Source of the DNA: Spartobacteria bacterium UBA695
Lineage (GTDB): Bacteria; Verrucomicrobiota; Verrucomicrobiia; Chthoniobacterales; Chthoniobacteraceae
NCBI GenBank assembly: GCA_002298145.1
Contig: DBMP01000013.1
Span: 124,001 to 188,000 of the forward strand
Direction of reading: 5' to 3'
DNA length: 64,000 nucleotides
A program made the position numbers and the translations under genes. Each line of letters begins with the position of its first letter. The stretch's first letter is position 1. The notes below the pieces were generated by a model, which did no database searches, was not told the origin of the DNA, and was given only the letters and a program-made list of their open reading frames with translations. Below are positions 27,125 through 35,877 of the stretch, piece by piece.

Positions 27125-28751
27125 CTACTGGGCGGCTCAGCCCGACGATTGCCCCGCGCTCGTGCTACTGGTGGACGACCAGGCCTTGGTCGCCGCCGCC
27201 CTCCAGCGCGCCGTGGCCGACGAACCGGGTATCGACCTGCATTACTGCTCCAACCCCATCGAGGCGCTTTCCGTAGCCCGCGATCTTAAGCCGACCGTCA
27301 TTCTGCTCGACCTCGTCATGCCCGGCGTGGACGGCCTGACGCTGCTGCGGAAGTTCCGGGCCAACCCGGAAACCATGTACACGCCCATCGTGGTCCTCTC
27401 CACCAAGGAGGAGCCCGAGACCAAGAGCGCCCTCTTTAGCGCGGGGGCCAACGATTACATGGTCAAGCTGCCTGACCGCCTCGAGCTGCTCGCCCGCATC
27501 CGGTATCACTCCACCTCGGCCTGGCACCGCATCCAGCGCAACGAAGCCTTTGAGGCGCTGCGGCGCAGCCAGCAGGCCCTGGTGGCCAGCAACACCGCCC
27601 TCGTCGCTGCCAACGAACAGCTCGGCAAGGCCACCCAGGCCAAGAGCGATTTCCTTTCCTCCCTCACCAAGGCGCTCAACACGCCCATCCAGAGCATCGT
27701 GCAAAAGGCCGAGCGCCTCCTGCAAGGGACCGCCACTGAGGTCGAAGAGCGCCGCGGGATCAAGTCGATCCGGCACACCGCCGAGAACCTCGAACGCCTC
27801 GTGGGCGATGTCCGGGACTTCTCCCGCATGGAGGCCCACAAGGTAAAGCTGGAAGCGGTTAACTTCGACCTGGCTGACCTATTCGAGGAACTCCTGGGCG
27901 CGATGGAGGGGGCGGCCGCCGCCAAGGGCCTTTACCTGGCGGCCATGATCCCCCCCAGGACCCCAACATGCCTCAAGGGCGACCCGGAGCGCCTGCGCCA
28001 GGTGCTGGCCAACCTCGTCGTCAACGGCCTGGAGTTTACCACCCAGGGAGCCGTCGCCCTGCGCGTCACCCAGCTCAGCGAGACGGAGCTTCAAGCCATC
28101 CTCTGCTTCGAGGTGCAGGACACCGGATGCGGCATCCCCGTCGAGGCGCAGACCCGCATCTTCCTGCCCTTTAGCAAGGGGGGCGAACTGCCGCCGCACG
28201 ACGGTCGGGGCGCCGGGCTGGGCCTGGCCATCTGCCGCGAACTCGTCGAGCTGATGGGCGGCCACATCGGCCTGGAGAGCGCGCCGGGGAAAGGCTCCAT
28301 TTTCCGCTTCACCATGGCGTTCCTGAAACAGAAGAACGGGGTCGCGCAGCCCGAGCTCGCGGACACTCCCGAGCCCGAGGCGCAGCGCGTGCTCATCGTC
28401 GATGGCCGGGAGAGCGTTCGCCGCCTCATCGAGAACCAGCTGCACTACTTCGGCTTCCCCGTTTGCGGCGCGGCCGATGCCGAGGAAACCCTCCGGATGC
28501 TGCGTGCTCCCGGCGGCTTACCCTTCGAGCTCGTCTTCCTCAACGTTCCCGAGGAGGACGCCCTGCCGCTCGCCTCGAAAATCCGCTCCGAGCCCTCGCT
28601 CGCCTCCGTGCGGCTGGTGCTTTTATCCCACGAAGGGGCGATCGACTCCGCCCCCTGGGGCATCGACGCCATCCTGCCCATCCCGCTGCGCAAGCCCGCC
28701 GTCCTCCAGTGCATCCGCGAACTGGGCAAGAAATCGCCGCGCCCAAAGTAA
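27102..28751 (+). CDS. WspR-like receiver fused to a degenerate hybrid histidine kinase
   Basis: A 549-residue protein. The receiver (Asp70 in LLDLVMPGVDG, GANDYMVKLPD) and stalk are again WspR-like. Then follow a HisKA-type helix, an ATPase domain and a second receiver. The H-box reads SLTKALNTPIQSI, so the phospho-His position is Lys190. The ATPase motifs look intact (LANLVVNGLEFT, DTGCGIP, GRGAGLGLAI). The second receiver has Asn481 where the phospho-Asp should be (LVFLNVPEED). It is probably not a phosphate donor and may act by ATP-dependent binding. ATG 27102 is chosen; ATG 27078 is an alternative, both overlapping the previous gene. Confidence 0.82.
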   Translation: MTAETKSDYWAAQPDDCPALVLLVDDQALVAAALQRAVADEPGIDLHYCSNPIEALSVARDLKPTVILLDLVMPGVDGLTLLRKFRANPETMYTPIVVLSTKEEPETKSALFSAGANDYMVKLPDRLELLARIRYHSTSAWHRIQRNEAFEALRRSQQALVASNTALVAANEQLGKATQAKSDFLSSLTKALNTPIQSIVQKAERLLQGTATEVEERRGIKSIRHTAENLERLVGDVRDFSRMEAHKVKLEAVNFDLADLFEELLGAMEGAAAAKGLYLAAMIPPRTPTCLKGDPERLRQVLANLVVNGLEFTTQGAVALRVTQLSETELQAILCFEVQDTGCGIPVEAQTRIFLPFSKGGELPPHDGRGAGLGLAICRELVELMGGHIGLESAPGKGSIFRFTMAFLKQKNGVAQPELADTPEPEAQRVLIVDGRESVRRLIENQLHYFGFPVCGAADAEETLRMLRAPGGLPFELVFLNVPEEDALPLASKIRSEPSLASVRLVLLSHEGAIDSAPWGIDAILPIPLRKPAVLQCIRELGKKSPRPK

Positions 28752-28796
28752 CCCGGGCTCTTGCACTTTCCCTGGAGATCGCTCATCCTTTAACCC

Positions 28797-29723
28797 ATGC
28801 CTTCGATTTGCCAAATCGCCGCTCTCGCCCGCAACCTGACGCTGGGCTTGATGCTCTGGTGCGGCGTGCAGGCGCAGCTTGCCCGGGCGCAACTGGCCCA
28901 GCCCGGCCAGGACATCGTGCGCGCCTGCGGCTCCATCGCCGTCGCCCTGCCGCTCTCGGACGCCGTCCCGGTGTTCCGCTCCGAGCGGAATATCGAGCTG
29001 GTTTTGCGCTCGGCGGGCGGGACGAGCAACGGCCTGGATGCCCTCTCCGAGCGCAGCGTTAACATGGCGCTTTCCAGCCGCGAACTGACCCCCGTGGACC
29101 GGGCCAACAACCCGGAAATGCAGCTCGTCGAAACGCCCCTCGGCATCCAGGTGCTGCTGCTCACCGTATCGCAGGACGTCTGGAACGCCGGCGTCCACTC
29201 GCTGAGCGCCGGGCAAATGCGCGGCATTTACGAAGGGGACATCACCTCCTGGAAGCAGCTCGGCGGGCCGGATACCAAGATCCGCCTCTTCGTCCAGGAA
29301 GAAGGGCGCGGCAACTGGGAAATGCTCGTCCAGTGGCTCTACGGGGAGATTCGCAAAGCGCCGGTCTGGAAAGGCGGCCGCGTCAAGTCGATGCAGGAAA
29401 CGCGCAACATGCTCGAATTTACCCCGGGAGCCGTCTCGCTCCTGCCCCCAGCCTTTGTCGATAACCAGAACGTCTACGCCGTCTCCCTCAAGAACGACGC
29501 GAACAAAGTCATCGACCCGACCTACGAGAACATTTTCAACAAAACCTATCCGCTCTTCCGGCCCCTTGGCTTCGTCACCAACGACCGGCCCACCGGTGCC
29601 GTGAAGGTCATCATCGACTTCATGACCGGCGAGCGCGGCCAAGCCATCCTCAAGCAGTACGGCTACCTCACGGTCCAGGAAATCGAGGCCGCCCGCAAGA
29701 AAACCAGCGGCAGCAGCCACTGA
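28797..29723 (+). CDS. PstS-like periplasmic substrate-binding protein
   Basis: A 308-residue protein with a signal peptide (about residues 1-32) and a PBP-II fold related to phosphate-binding PstS: GGTSNGLDALSERSVNMALSSREL, LSAGQMRGIYEGDITSWKQLGGPDTKI and the C-terminal FMTGERGQAILKQYGYL. No pst permease genes are nearby, so it may be a sensor-type or orphan binder. It lies 45 bases after the Wsp-type cluster on the same strand, and may or may not belong to that transcript. Confidence 0.8.
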   Translation: MPSICQIAALARNLTLGLMLWCGVQAQLARAQLAQPGQDIVRACGSIAVALPLSDAVPVFRSERNIELVLRSAGGTSNGLDALSERSVNMALSSRELTPVDRANNPEMQLVETPLGIQVLLLTVSQDVWNAGVHSLSAGQMRGIYEGDITSWKQLGGPDTKIRLFVQEEGRGNWEMLVQWLYGEIRKAPVWKGGRVKSMQETRNMLEFTPGAVSLLPPAFVDNQNVYAVSLKNDANKVIDPTYENIFNKTYPLFRPLGFVTNDRPTGAVKVIIDFMTGERGQAILKQYGYLTVQEIEAARKKTSGSSH

Positions 29724-29788
29724 CCCCAGGCCCGCGCTAAAATCCGCTCGCAGACGGCGCGAAAAGCTGGAATAATCCCCCCTCCTTC

Positions 29789-30247
29789 ATGTTCCCGCGC
29801 GGCAAAATCACGCTCGTCCTCTTCTTTTTCGCCATATGCGCCGTGGCGGCCCTGGGCCGCTTTGGAGGCCCGGGAGAGGATCAGCTCAAACCGGCCGATC
29901 TCTTCGAAGCCGTCCGCGGCCAGATGGAAGCCTGCCGCAGCGGCGATTACCCCTCCGCCTACCGGCAGACCTCGGCCACGGTGCGGGAGAAATGCCCGCC
30001 GGAGCGCTTTGCCGACCAGGTGCGCAACGAGAGCGCCCGCATGGGCCAGGCCGTGCGGGTCGAGTTTGGCCCCTGGCAGCGCCGGGGCCGCCGGGCCGTG
30101 GTGGAAGTCTTTTTTATCGGCCGCGACGGCACCGTTACCCCCTGCGTCTACTCCCTGGTTAGCGAGGCGCAGAAGTGGAAAATCGAAGGCACCCGCTGGC
30201 TGGCCCCCTCGCGCCAGGCCCTGCGAATGGGCGGCCTAAGAAGCTAG
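29789..30247 (+). CDS. Secreted DUF4864-like protein
   Basis: A 152-residue protein with an N-terminal signal/anchor (RGKITLVLFFFAICAVAALG) and a small alpha+beta cone fold resembling DUF4864: an initial helix (LFEAVRGQMEACRSGDYPSAYRQTS), then VREKCPPERFADQV and the closing YSLVSEAQKWKIEGTRWL. Function unknown. It sits just before prmA. Confidence 0.65.
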   Translation: MFPRGKITLVLFFFAICAVAALGRFGGPGEDQLKPADLFEAVRGQMEACRSGDYPSAYRQTSATVREKCPPERFADQVRNESARMGQAVRVEFGPWQRRGRRAVVEVFFIGRDGTVTPCVYSLVSEAQKWKIEGTRWLAPSRQALRMGGLRS

Positions 30248-30276
30248 CCGCCCCCTGACCTTTTCTTAACCCCAAT

Positions 30277-31107
30277 ATGCTTACCTGGAGAAAACTGACC
30301 TCTGCCAAGTGGGAGGATGCCTGGCTCGAACGCCTGCAAATCGTCGGCCCCACGCGGCTGGCCGTCGTCCGCCTGGCCAACCACAAATCCCTGCGCATCG
30401 AAGCCTACGGCCTGACCAAGAAAGAAGGCGAAGGGCTTGTTCGGCAGTTTGGCGGCCAGCTTCGCGAAATCAAAGACAAGCCGATCAGCGAACCGCCCGC
30501 CCGCAAGCCGCTTGCCATCCGCAACCGCCTCTGGGTCGTTGATTCCGAGAAAACCGCACGGCAGCTCACCGACTCCCGCCCCGTCGTCATCATCCCCGCC
30601 GCCATGGCCTTCGGCACCGGCGACCACGCCACCACCGCCTCCTGCCTTAGGCTCCTGTGCGACCTTTCCGCCGAACCGACCGGCCCCTGGGACTTCCTCG
30701 ACCTTGGCAGCGGCAGCGGCATCCTGGCCATCGCCGCCGCCAAGCTCGGCGCGCGCAAAGTCGAGGGGTGCGACTTCGACCCCCACGCCGTCCGCACCGC
30801 CAAGGAGAATATCGAGCTCAACCAAGCCGGGTCCGTCGCCATGCTCAAGCGGGACGTCCTCGCCTGGGCCCCCAAGCGCCAGTGGGCCGTCGTGGCCGCC
30901 AACCTCTTTAGCCAGGTCCTCATCCAAGCCGCCGACGCCATCACCGCCGCCGTCCGGCCCGGCGGAGCGCTCATCCTCTCGGGTATCCTCGTCATCCAGG
31001 AAAAAGAAGTCCTCGCCGCCTTTGGCAAACGCGGATTCACCTTCGAGCAAGCCATCCACAAAGGCAAATGGGTCAGCCTGCTCGGGCGGAAAAAGGGAGC
31101 GAAATAA
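30277..31107 (+). CDS. prmA: Ribosomal protein L11 methyltransferase (PrmA-like)
   Basis: A 276-residue SAM-dependent methyltransferase. It has the PrmA lead-in MAFGTGDHATTASCLRLL, motif I LDLGSGSGILAIAAAKLGA, the acidic loop GCDFDPHAVRTAKEN and the substrate motif AANLFSQVL (the usual N-P-P-Y/NIL position). Length fits the family (about 290 residues). It methylates ribosomal protein L11. Nothing unusual is seen. It precedes a secreted ClpP-like gene by about 70 bases. Confidence 0.88.
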   Translation: MLTWRKLTSAKWEDAWLERLQIVGPTRLAVVRLANHKSLRIEAYGLTKKEGEGLVRQFGGQLREIKDKPISEPPARKPLAIRNRLWVVDSEKTARQLTDSRPVVIIPAAMAFGTGDHATTASCLRLLCDLSAEPTGPWDFLDLGSGSGILAIAAAKLGARKVEGCDFDPHAVRTAKENIELNQAGSVAMLKRDVLAWAPKRQWAVVAANLFSQVLIQAADAITAAVRPGGALILSGILVIQEKEVLAAFGKRGFTFEQAIHKGKWVSLLGRKKGAK

Positions 31108-31175
31108 GCGCTCCCGGGACGCGGTTGGCCGTTGCACTTCGCCTTCATGCGCGCTAAAAACGCCCAAAACCCTCT

Positions 31176-32546
31176 ATGAAACCGTACCTCGCCACGGCAG
31201 GCTTGTGCTGCTTCCTACTCCTCGGGAGCCCGCTTGGGGCTCAGACCCCGTCGTCCCCATCGCCCACCCCCGCTGCGAGCCCCTCGGCCGCCCCCTCCGC
31301 CACGCCGGGCCCGTTCGCAGAGCTTAAAACCAAGCAGGAAAAGCTGACCCTCGAAAATGGCATCGCCGAGCAGGAGCTCAAAAAATCCCTCGCCGCCCTC
31401 ACCGCCGAAAAACAGCGCCTGGAACTCGAAAACGGCGTCGCCCAGGCCAAACTACAGGGCGAACTAGCCGCCACCCAGGCCCAGATCGACAAGCTTGCCA
31501 AGCAAACCGACTTGATCCAGAAGCGCCTCGCCCGCGAAGAAGCCGAGCGGAAGAACAAAACCGACGCCGAACTGGCCGAACTGCGCGGCAAACTGGAGAA
31601 AACCCGCCTCCAAGCCGACGTCGCCGCCGCCGAGGCCGCCAACAAGACCCGCGAAATCCAGGCCCGCGACCTGGAGGTCCAGCTCAAGACCAAGGAACTC
31701 ATGCTCGCCCGCTCCGAGTTCGAGATGCAAGTCGCCAAGCTCAACTCCGAGATCGACCTGCGAGAGAAGCGCGACCAGTGGAAAAACCGCGTCGACCGCG
31801 ACATCGCCTACACCAAGGAACCGTTCAAAAACGGCGTGCTCACCATCAGCGACCGCCGCATCGCCTTGAACGATATCATCCTCATGGACACCGCCGACTA
31901 CGTTGCCGAGCGGATCGACTACTTTAACAACCAGAGCCAGGAATACCCCATTTTCATCGTCATCGACCGCTCCCCGGGCGGCTCCGTCATGGCCGGGTAT
32001 AAAATCCTCAAAGCCATGGAGGGGAGCCCCGCCCCGGTCTACGTCGTCGTCAAGTCCTTCGCCGCGAGCATGGCCGCGGGCATCACCACGCTCGCCCGGC
32101 ACTCCTACGCCTACCCCAACGCCATCATCCTCCACCACCAGATGATGTCCGGCATCTTCGGCAACGTTACCGAACAGAAGGAGAGCATGAAGGAAATCGA
32201 GGAATGGTGGCGCCGCCTCGCCTCCCCCGTGGCCAAAAAGATGGGCATCAGCCTGGAAGAGTTCATCAAAGAGATGTACAAAAACCGCATCACCGGCGAC
32301 TGGCGGGAATTCGGCGACAACGCTCGGAAGCTCAAGTGGGTCGACGACGTCGCCGAGACCATCCGCGAGGAATCGCTCGTCAAAAACCCCGACCTCAACG
32401 CCACCCCCCGGCCACCCACCCGCTTCCCCCTTGCCAAGGAGGATGTCGACGGCAACGGCAAGCACTTCATCCTGTTGCCCAAGCCCGGCCCCCTGGATTG
32501 CTACTACCTCTACAATCCGGATAACTACTACCGGGTGGCCCAGTAA
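31176..32546 (+). CDS. Exported ClpP-fold serine protease-like protein with a long coiled coil
   Basis: A 456-residue protein. It has a signal peptide (residues 1-23), a Ser/Pro linker, then a long charged coiled coil (about 48-205), then a ClpP-type domain (about 210-400). In the latter the oxyanion strip SPGGSVMAG, the nucleophile region SFAASMAAG (Ser298) and ILHHQMMSG (His320/His321) match ClpP's SxGG, A-S-M and H-Q motifs. This suggests an active periplasmic/secreted serine peptidase whose subunits are held by the coiled coil. No ATPase partner is near. It is unusual because ClpP is normally cytosolic. Confidence 0.75.
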   Translation: MKPYLATAGLCCFLLLGSPLGAQTPSSPSPTPAASPSAAPSATPGPFAELKTKQEKLTLENGIAEQELKKSLAALTAEKQRLELENGVAQAKLQGELAATQAQIDKLAKQTDLIQKRLAREEAERKNKTDAELAELRGKLEKTRLQADVAAAEAANKTREIQARDLEVQLKTKELMLARSEFEMQVAKLNSEIDLREKRDQWKNRVDRDIAYTKEPFKNGVLTISDRRIALNDIILMDTADYVAERIDYFNNQSQEYPIFIVIDRSPGGSVMAGYKILKAMEGSPAPVYVVVKSFAASMAAGITTLARHSYAYPNAIILHHQMMSGIFGNVTEQKESMKEIEEWWRRLASPVAKKMGISLEEFIKEMYKNRITGDWREFGDNARKLKWVDDVAETIREESLVKNPDLNATPRPPTRFPLAKEDVDGNGKHFILLPKPGPLDCYYLYNPDNYYRVAQ

Positions 32547-32811
32547 CCCGGGCCTCGGCGTTGCAGGAGAGGTTTTTGGGGACGAATCCTCCTGAGCCTG
32601 TTAAACTTGTCCTAGAAAGCGAGGGGGCCGCCCCCCTGCGGAGGAGAGTTTTGCCGCCAACCGAAAAAGACGTTGACGCCCGCCTTACCGCCCCGTTAGC
32701 TTTTCCTTTCGAAATTACCGAAAAAAAACCACTCTGCCTACGCTGGTTTGGCCCGGAAAACGCCCTGAAAAGCCGCTTTTCGGCCGCTCGGCGCAGGCAA
32801 TTTTCATCTTT

Positions 32812-33981
32812 ATGGCCGAAGAACTGTCCTACGTTTTGGTGACGCCGTACTCGATCCGCAAGTCGCGGACCGGGGGCATCATCTCGCGTCTCATCTCCCG
32901 AACCGGGCTCGATCTCATCCGTGCGCGGATGTACAGCCCGAGCAACGAGCTTGTTGAAACCTATGCTTCAACCCTCGTCACCGACGCCGAACCCCGTCAC
33001 CACGCCGCCCAGGAGCTTATCCGCGACTACGTCCTGCATCATTTCCTGCCGAACGAGGCCGATGCCAAGCCCCGCGTACTGCTCCTCCTCTTCCGCGGCG
33101 AAAACGCCGTAGCCAAGCTTCGCGCCGCCGTCGGCTCCATCACCACGGGAGCCCCCGCCGGTGAAACCATCCGCGATACCTACGGCGACTACATCACCGA
33201 CGCCGCCGGAAAAGTCGTCTACTTCGAGCCCGCCGTCCTCTGTCCTCCCGACGCCGTGGCCGCCGAGCGCAACCTCAAGCTCTGGGCCCGCCTCTCCGAT
33301 AGCGACGGCGGCATCCTGGAAGGGACCGCGCTTTCCGCTGAGAGCGGCGAAGTCCAGCGCACCTTGGTCCTCATCAAGCCGGATAACTTCCGCTTCCCCA
33401 ACTTCCGCCCCGGCGCCGTTATCGACGTCTTCTCCCGCACGGGCCTCACCATCATCGGCACCAAGGTCCACTTCATGAGCGTCGCCCAGGCCTGCGAATT
33501 CTACGGCCCCGTCCTCGACGTCCTGAGGAAAATCTTCCGCGAACGCACCGGCCCTATCGCCCGGCTCGCCATCGAGCAGGAGCTGGGCATCATGCTCAAC
33601 GACGACGTCCAGAAGCAGCTCGGCGACATCCTCGGCCCCGTTAACGGCCAGGCCAACTGGGAGGAAATCGTCAAGTTCATGTCCGGCTGTCGCCCCAGCG
33701 AGTGTCCGGAGGAAAAACGGGCCGAACCCGGCTCTGAAAAGACCATCGCCCTCGTCTACGAAGGCGTAGACGCCGTTCGCAAGATCCGCGAAGTCCTCGG
33801 GCCGACCGACCCCTCCAAAGCGCCTCCCGGATCGATTCGCCGCGAATTTGGCCAGACCATCATGGTCAACGCCGCCCACGCCTCCGATTCCCCCGACAAT
33901 GCGCGGCGGGAAATGGGCATCATCAACATCGGCGAAAATAACTTTAAGAGTTTCGTCGAAAGCTTCTACGGAAGTCTCTAA
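32812..33981 (+). CDS. Duplicated nucleoside-diphosphate kinase-like protein
   Basis: A 389-residue protein with two NDK-like domains. The N-terminal copy (about residues 5-165, SYVLVTPYSIRKSRTGGIISRLI...) has lost the active histidine: the aligned stretch is VLCPPDAVAAERN. The C-terminal copy (about 182-389, TLVLIKPDNFRFPNFRPG...) keeps NAAHASDSPDNARREM with His356, the phospho-histidine of NDKs. It probably balances NTP pools, with the first domain structural or regulatory. The ATG 32812 gives the conserved start; the 265-base gap upstream has no clear gene. Confidence 0.8.
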   Translation: MAEELSYVLVTPYSIRKSRTGGIISRLISRTGLDLIRARMYSPSNELVETYASTLVTDAEPRHHAAQELIRDYVLHHFLPNEADAKPRVLLLLFRGENAVAKLRAAVGSITTGAPAGETIRDTYGDYITDAAGKVVYFEPAVLCPPDAVAAERNLKLWARLSDSDGGILEGTALSAESGEVQRTLVLIKPDNFRFPNFRPGAVIDVFSRTGLTIIGTKVHFMSVAQACEFYGPVLDVLRKIFRERTGPIARLAIEQELGIMLNDDVQKQLGDILGPVNGQANWEEIVKFMSGCRPSECPEEKRAEPGSEKTIALVYEGVDAVRKIREVLGPTDPSKAPPGSIRREFGQTIMVNAAHASDSPDNARREMGIINIGENNFKSFVESFYGSL

Positions 33982-34006
33982 ACTCCAATTCCAACCAAAT
34001 CAGCTT

Positions 34007-35170
34007 ATGGATCTCGCCTCACGCGCCACCATTCTCACCCCGTCGCTCACCCTGGCCATTGACAGCAAGGCCAAGGCGCTCAAAGCCGACGGCATTGACA
34101 TCTGCAGCTTCGGGGCCGGGGAGCCGGACTTCGACACACCCGAGCACATCAAGGCCGCGGCCATGGCCGCCCTCGACAGCGGGTTTACGAAATACACCCC
34201 CAGCTCGGGGATGCCGAAACTGCGCGAGGCAATCAGCGAAAAATTCCTCAAGGACAACGGCATCGACTACAAGCCGCACCAGGTGATCGTCTCCAACGGC
34301 GCCAAGCACTCCTGCTTCAACGCCATCCTCGCCACGGTCGAGCCCGGCGATGAAGTCATCATCCCGGCTCCCTACTGGGTCAGCTACCCGGAAATGGTCC
34401 GCCTGGCCGGTGGCGAGCCCGTATTCGTCCAGACCACCGAAGAGAACGGCTGGAAGATGACCGCCGAGCAGTTCGAGGAAGCGATGACCCCGCGCACCAA
34501 GATGGTGATCATCAACACCCCGGGCAACCCGACCGGCGCCGTCTACACCCGCGAGGAACTCGAAGCCATCGTCAACGTAGCCGACGAGGAAGGCATCTTG
34601 ATCCTGGCCGACGAAATCTACGAGAAGCTCACCTACGACGACGTCAAGCACGTCTCCATCGCCTCCCTTTCCCCGGAAGCCTACGACCTCACCATCACCG
34701 TCAACGGCTTCTCCAAAGCCTACGCGATGACCGGCTGGCGCTTGGGCTACCTCGGAGCGCCTGAGTCCGTGGCCCGCGCCATCGACTCCCTCCAGAGCCA
34801 CAGCACCTCGAACCCGTGCTCGTTTGCCCAGCAGGGCGGCATCGCCGCGCTCAAGGGCGACCAGCAGCCGGTGATCGACATGCGCGAGGAATTCCAGATG
34901 CGCCGCGACTACATGTACGGCCGCCTCTCGGGCATCAAGGGCCTCTCGGTCGTCAAGCCGCAGGGCGCCTTCTACATCCTGGCGAACATCTCCCGGCTCT
35001 CCCTGACCTCGCAGAATTTCGCCGACCGCCTGCTGAGCAAAGCCAACGTGGCCGTGGTCCCCGGCATCGCCTTTGGCGACGACCGCACCATCCGCTTTAG
35101 CTACGCGACCAGCATGGACCTCCTCAAGAAGGGCCTCGACCGGTTTGAGGAATTCTGCCGCACGCTGTAG
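34007..35170 (+). CDS. Class I PLP-dependent aminotransferase (aspartate aminotransferase type)
   Basis: A 387-residue fold-type I aminotransferase. Conserved GAGEPDFDTPEHIKAAA near the start, NTPGNPTGAVYTREEL, and the PLP lysine in NGFSKAYAMTGWRLGYL place it in the AAT-Ia/AspC group. It transfers amino groups between aspartate or other amino acids and 2-oxo acids. ATG 34007 matches the family start; a longer frame upstream lies in the NDK gene. It is followed by a terminator. Confidence 0.9.
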   Translation: MDLASRATILTPSLTLAIDSKAKALKADGIDICSFGAGEPDFDTPEHIKAAAMAALDSGFTKYTPSSGMPKLREAISEKFLKDNGIDYKPHQVIVSNGAKHSCFNAILATVEPGDEVIIPAPYWVSYPEMVRLAGGEPVFVQTTEENGWKMTAEQFEEAMTPRTKMVIINTPGNPTGAVYTREELEAIVNVADEEGILILADEIYEKLTYDDVKHVSIASLSPEAYDLTITVNGFSKAYAMTGWRLGYLGAPESVARAIDSLQSHSTSNPCSFAQQGGIAALKGDQQPVIDMREEFQMRRDYMYGRLSGIKGLSVVKPQGAFYILANISRLSLTSQNFADRLLSKANVAVVPGIAFGDDRTIRFSYATSMDLLKKGLDRFEEFCRTL

Positions 35171-35201
35171 ACTCAGCCTTGCTGATATTTTAGCCAATTC
35201 C

Positions 35202-35239
35202 AACACCCTCGTGGGAGTACCCACGGGGGTGTTTTTTTT
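35202..35239 (+). terminator. Rho-independent terminator after the aminotransferase gene
   Basis: A strong hairpin, AACACCCTCGTGGG paired with CCCACGGGGGTGTT (one mismatch/wobble) around loop AGTA, followed by a run of T to 35239. Confidence 0.88.
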
Positions 35240-35285
35240 GCATCGGGCGGGGTGGTTTTTTGCGGGAATTGGACGAGCGTACCCC

Positions 35286-35720
35286 ATGAAACGTCTACTT
35301 TTATCCATGGGCGCCCTGCTGGCGATGAGCGTCTTTGTTTCCGCCGCGCCATGGCTGAACGATTACAGCCAGGCGCTTAAAACCGCCAAAGCGCAGAACA
35401 AATCGGTCTTGGCCGACTTCACCGGGTCCGACTGGTGCAGCTGGTGTATGAAACTCGATAGGGAGGTCTTCTCCACCTCCGAGTTCAAGACCTTCGCCGA
35501 CAAGAACCTCGTGCTCTTGAAGGTCGACTTTCCCCGCGGCCACCGCTTACCCGCCTCGGTGAGCGCGCAGAACGAAAAACTGGCCTCCCGCTACGGCGTA
35601 AGGTCCTTCCCGACGGTACTGGTACTCAATAGCGACGGCTCCGTGGCCGGCAAACTCGGCTACCAGCCGGGCGGTCCGCGCCCCTACATCGCCTCGGTTG
35701 AAAAAGCGGCCAAGCGGTAG
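35286..35720 (+). CDS. Periplasmic thioredoxin-family protein
   Basis: A 144-residue exported protein with a signal peptide (about residues 1-20) and a thioredoxin_7-type fold. The redox motif is SDWCSWCMKLDREV (C-S-W-C, about residues 48-55). The cis-proline is in RSFPTVLVLNSDG. Family members reduce or form disulfides in envelope proteins. ATG 35286 is chosen as it gives a proper signal peptide; the longer frame upstream overlaps the aminotransferase. Confidence 0.8.
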   Translation: MKRLLLSMGALLAMSVFVSAAPWLNDYSQALKTAKAQNKSVLADFTGSDWCSWCMKLDREVFSTSEFKTFADKNLVLLKVDFPRGHRLPASVSAQNEKLASRYGVRSFPTVLVLNSDGSVAGKLGYQPGGPRPYIASVEKAAKR

Positions 35721-35877
35721 AACGTTTGCCGCATGAGAAGGGGGATCCCACGGGATGGATTGAACCTCCCGTGGGGGGAATGACGGAAAAGCATTGCCGC
35801 GCTTGGCTTTTGAGTTGTAGGGTTTAATTGCTCGCAAAATCGCACTTTTGCGTTACCGCGAGGCACCCCATCCAATC

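Noticed and set aside
32561..32842. 93-codon frame in the gap before the NDP kinase gene
   Set aside because: No recognisable sequence, Arg/Pro-rich composition, runs into the NDK gene in another frame.
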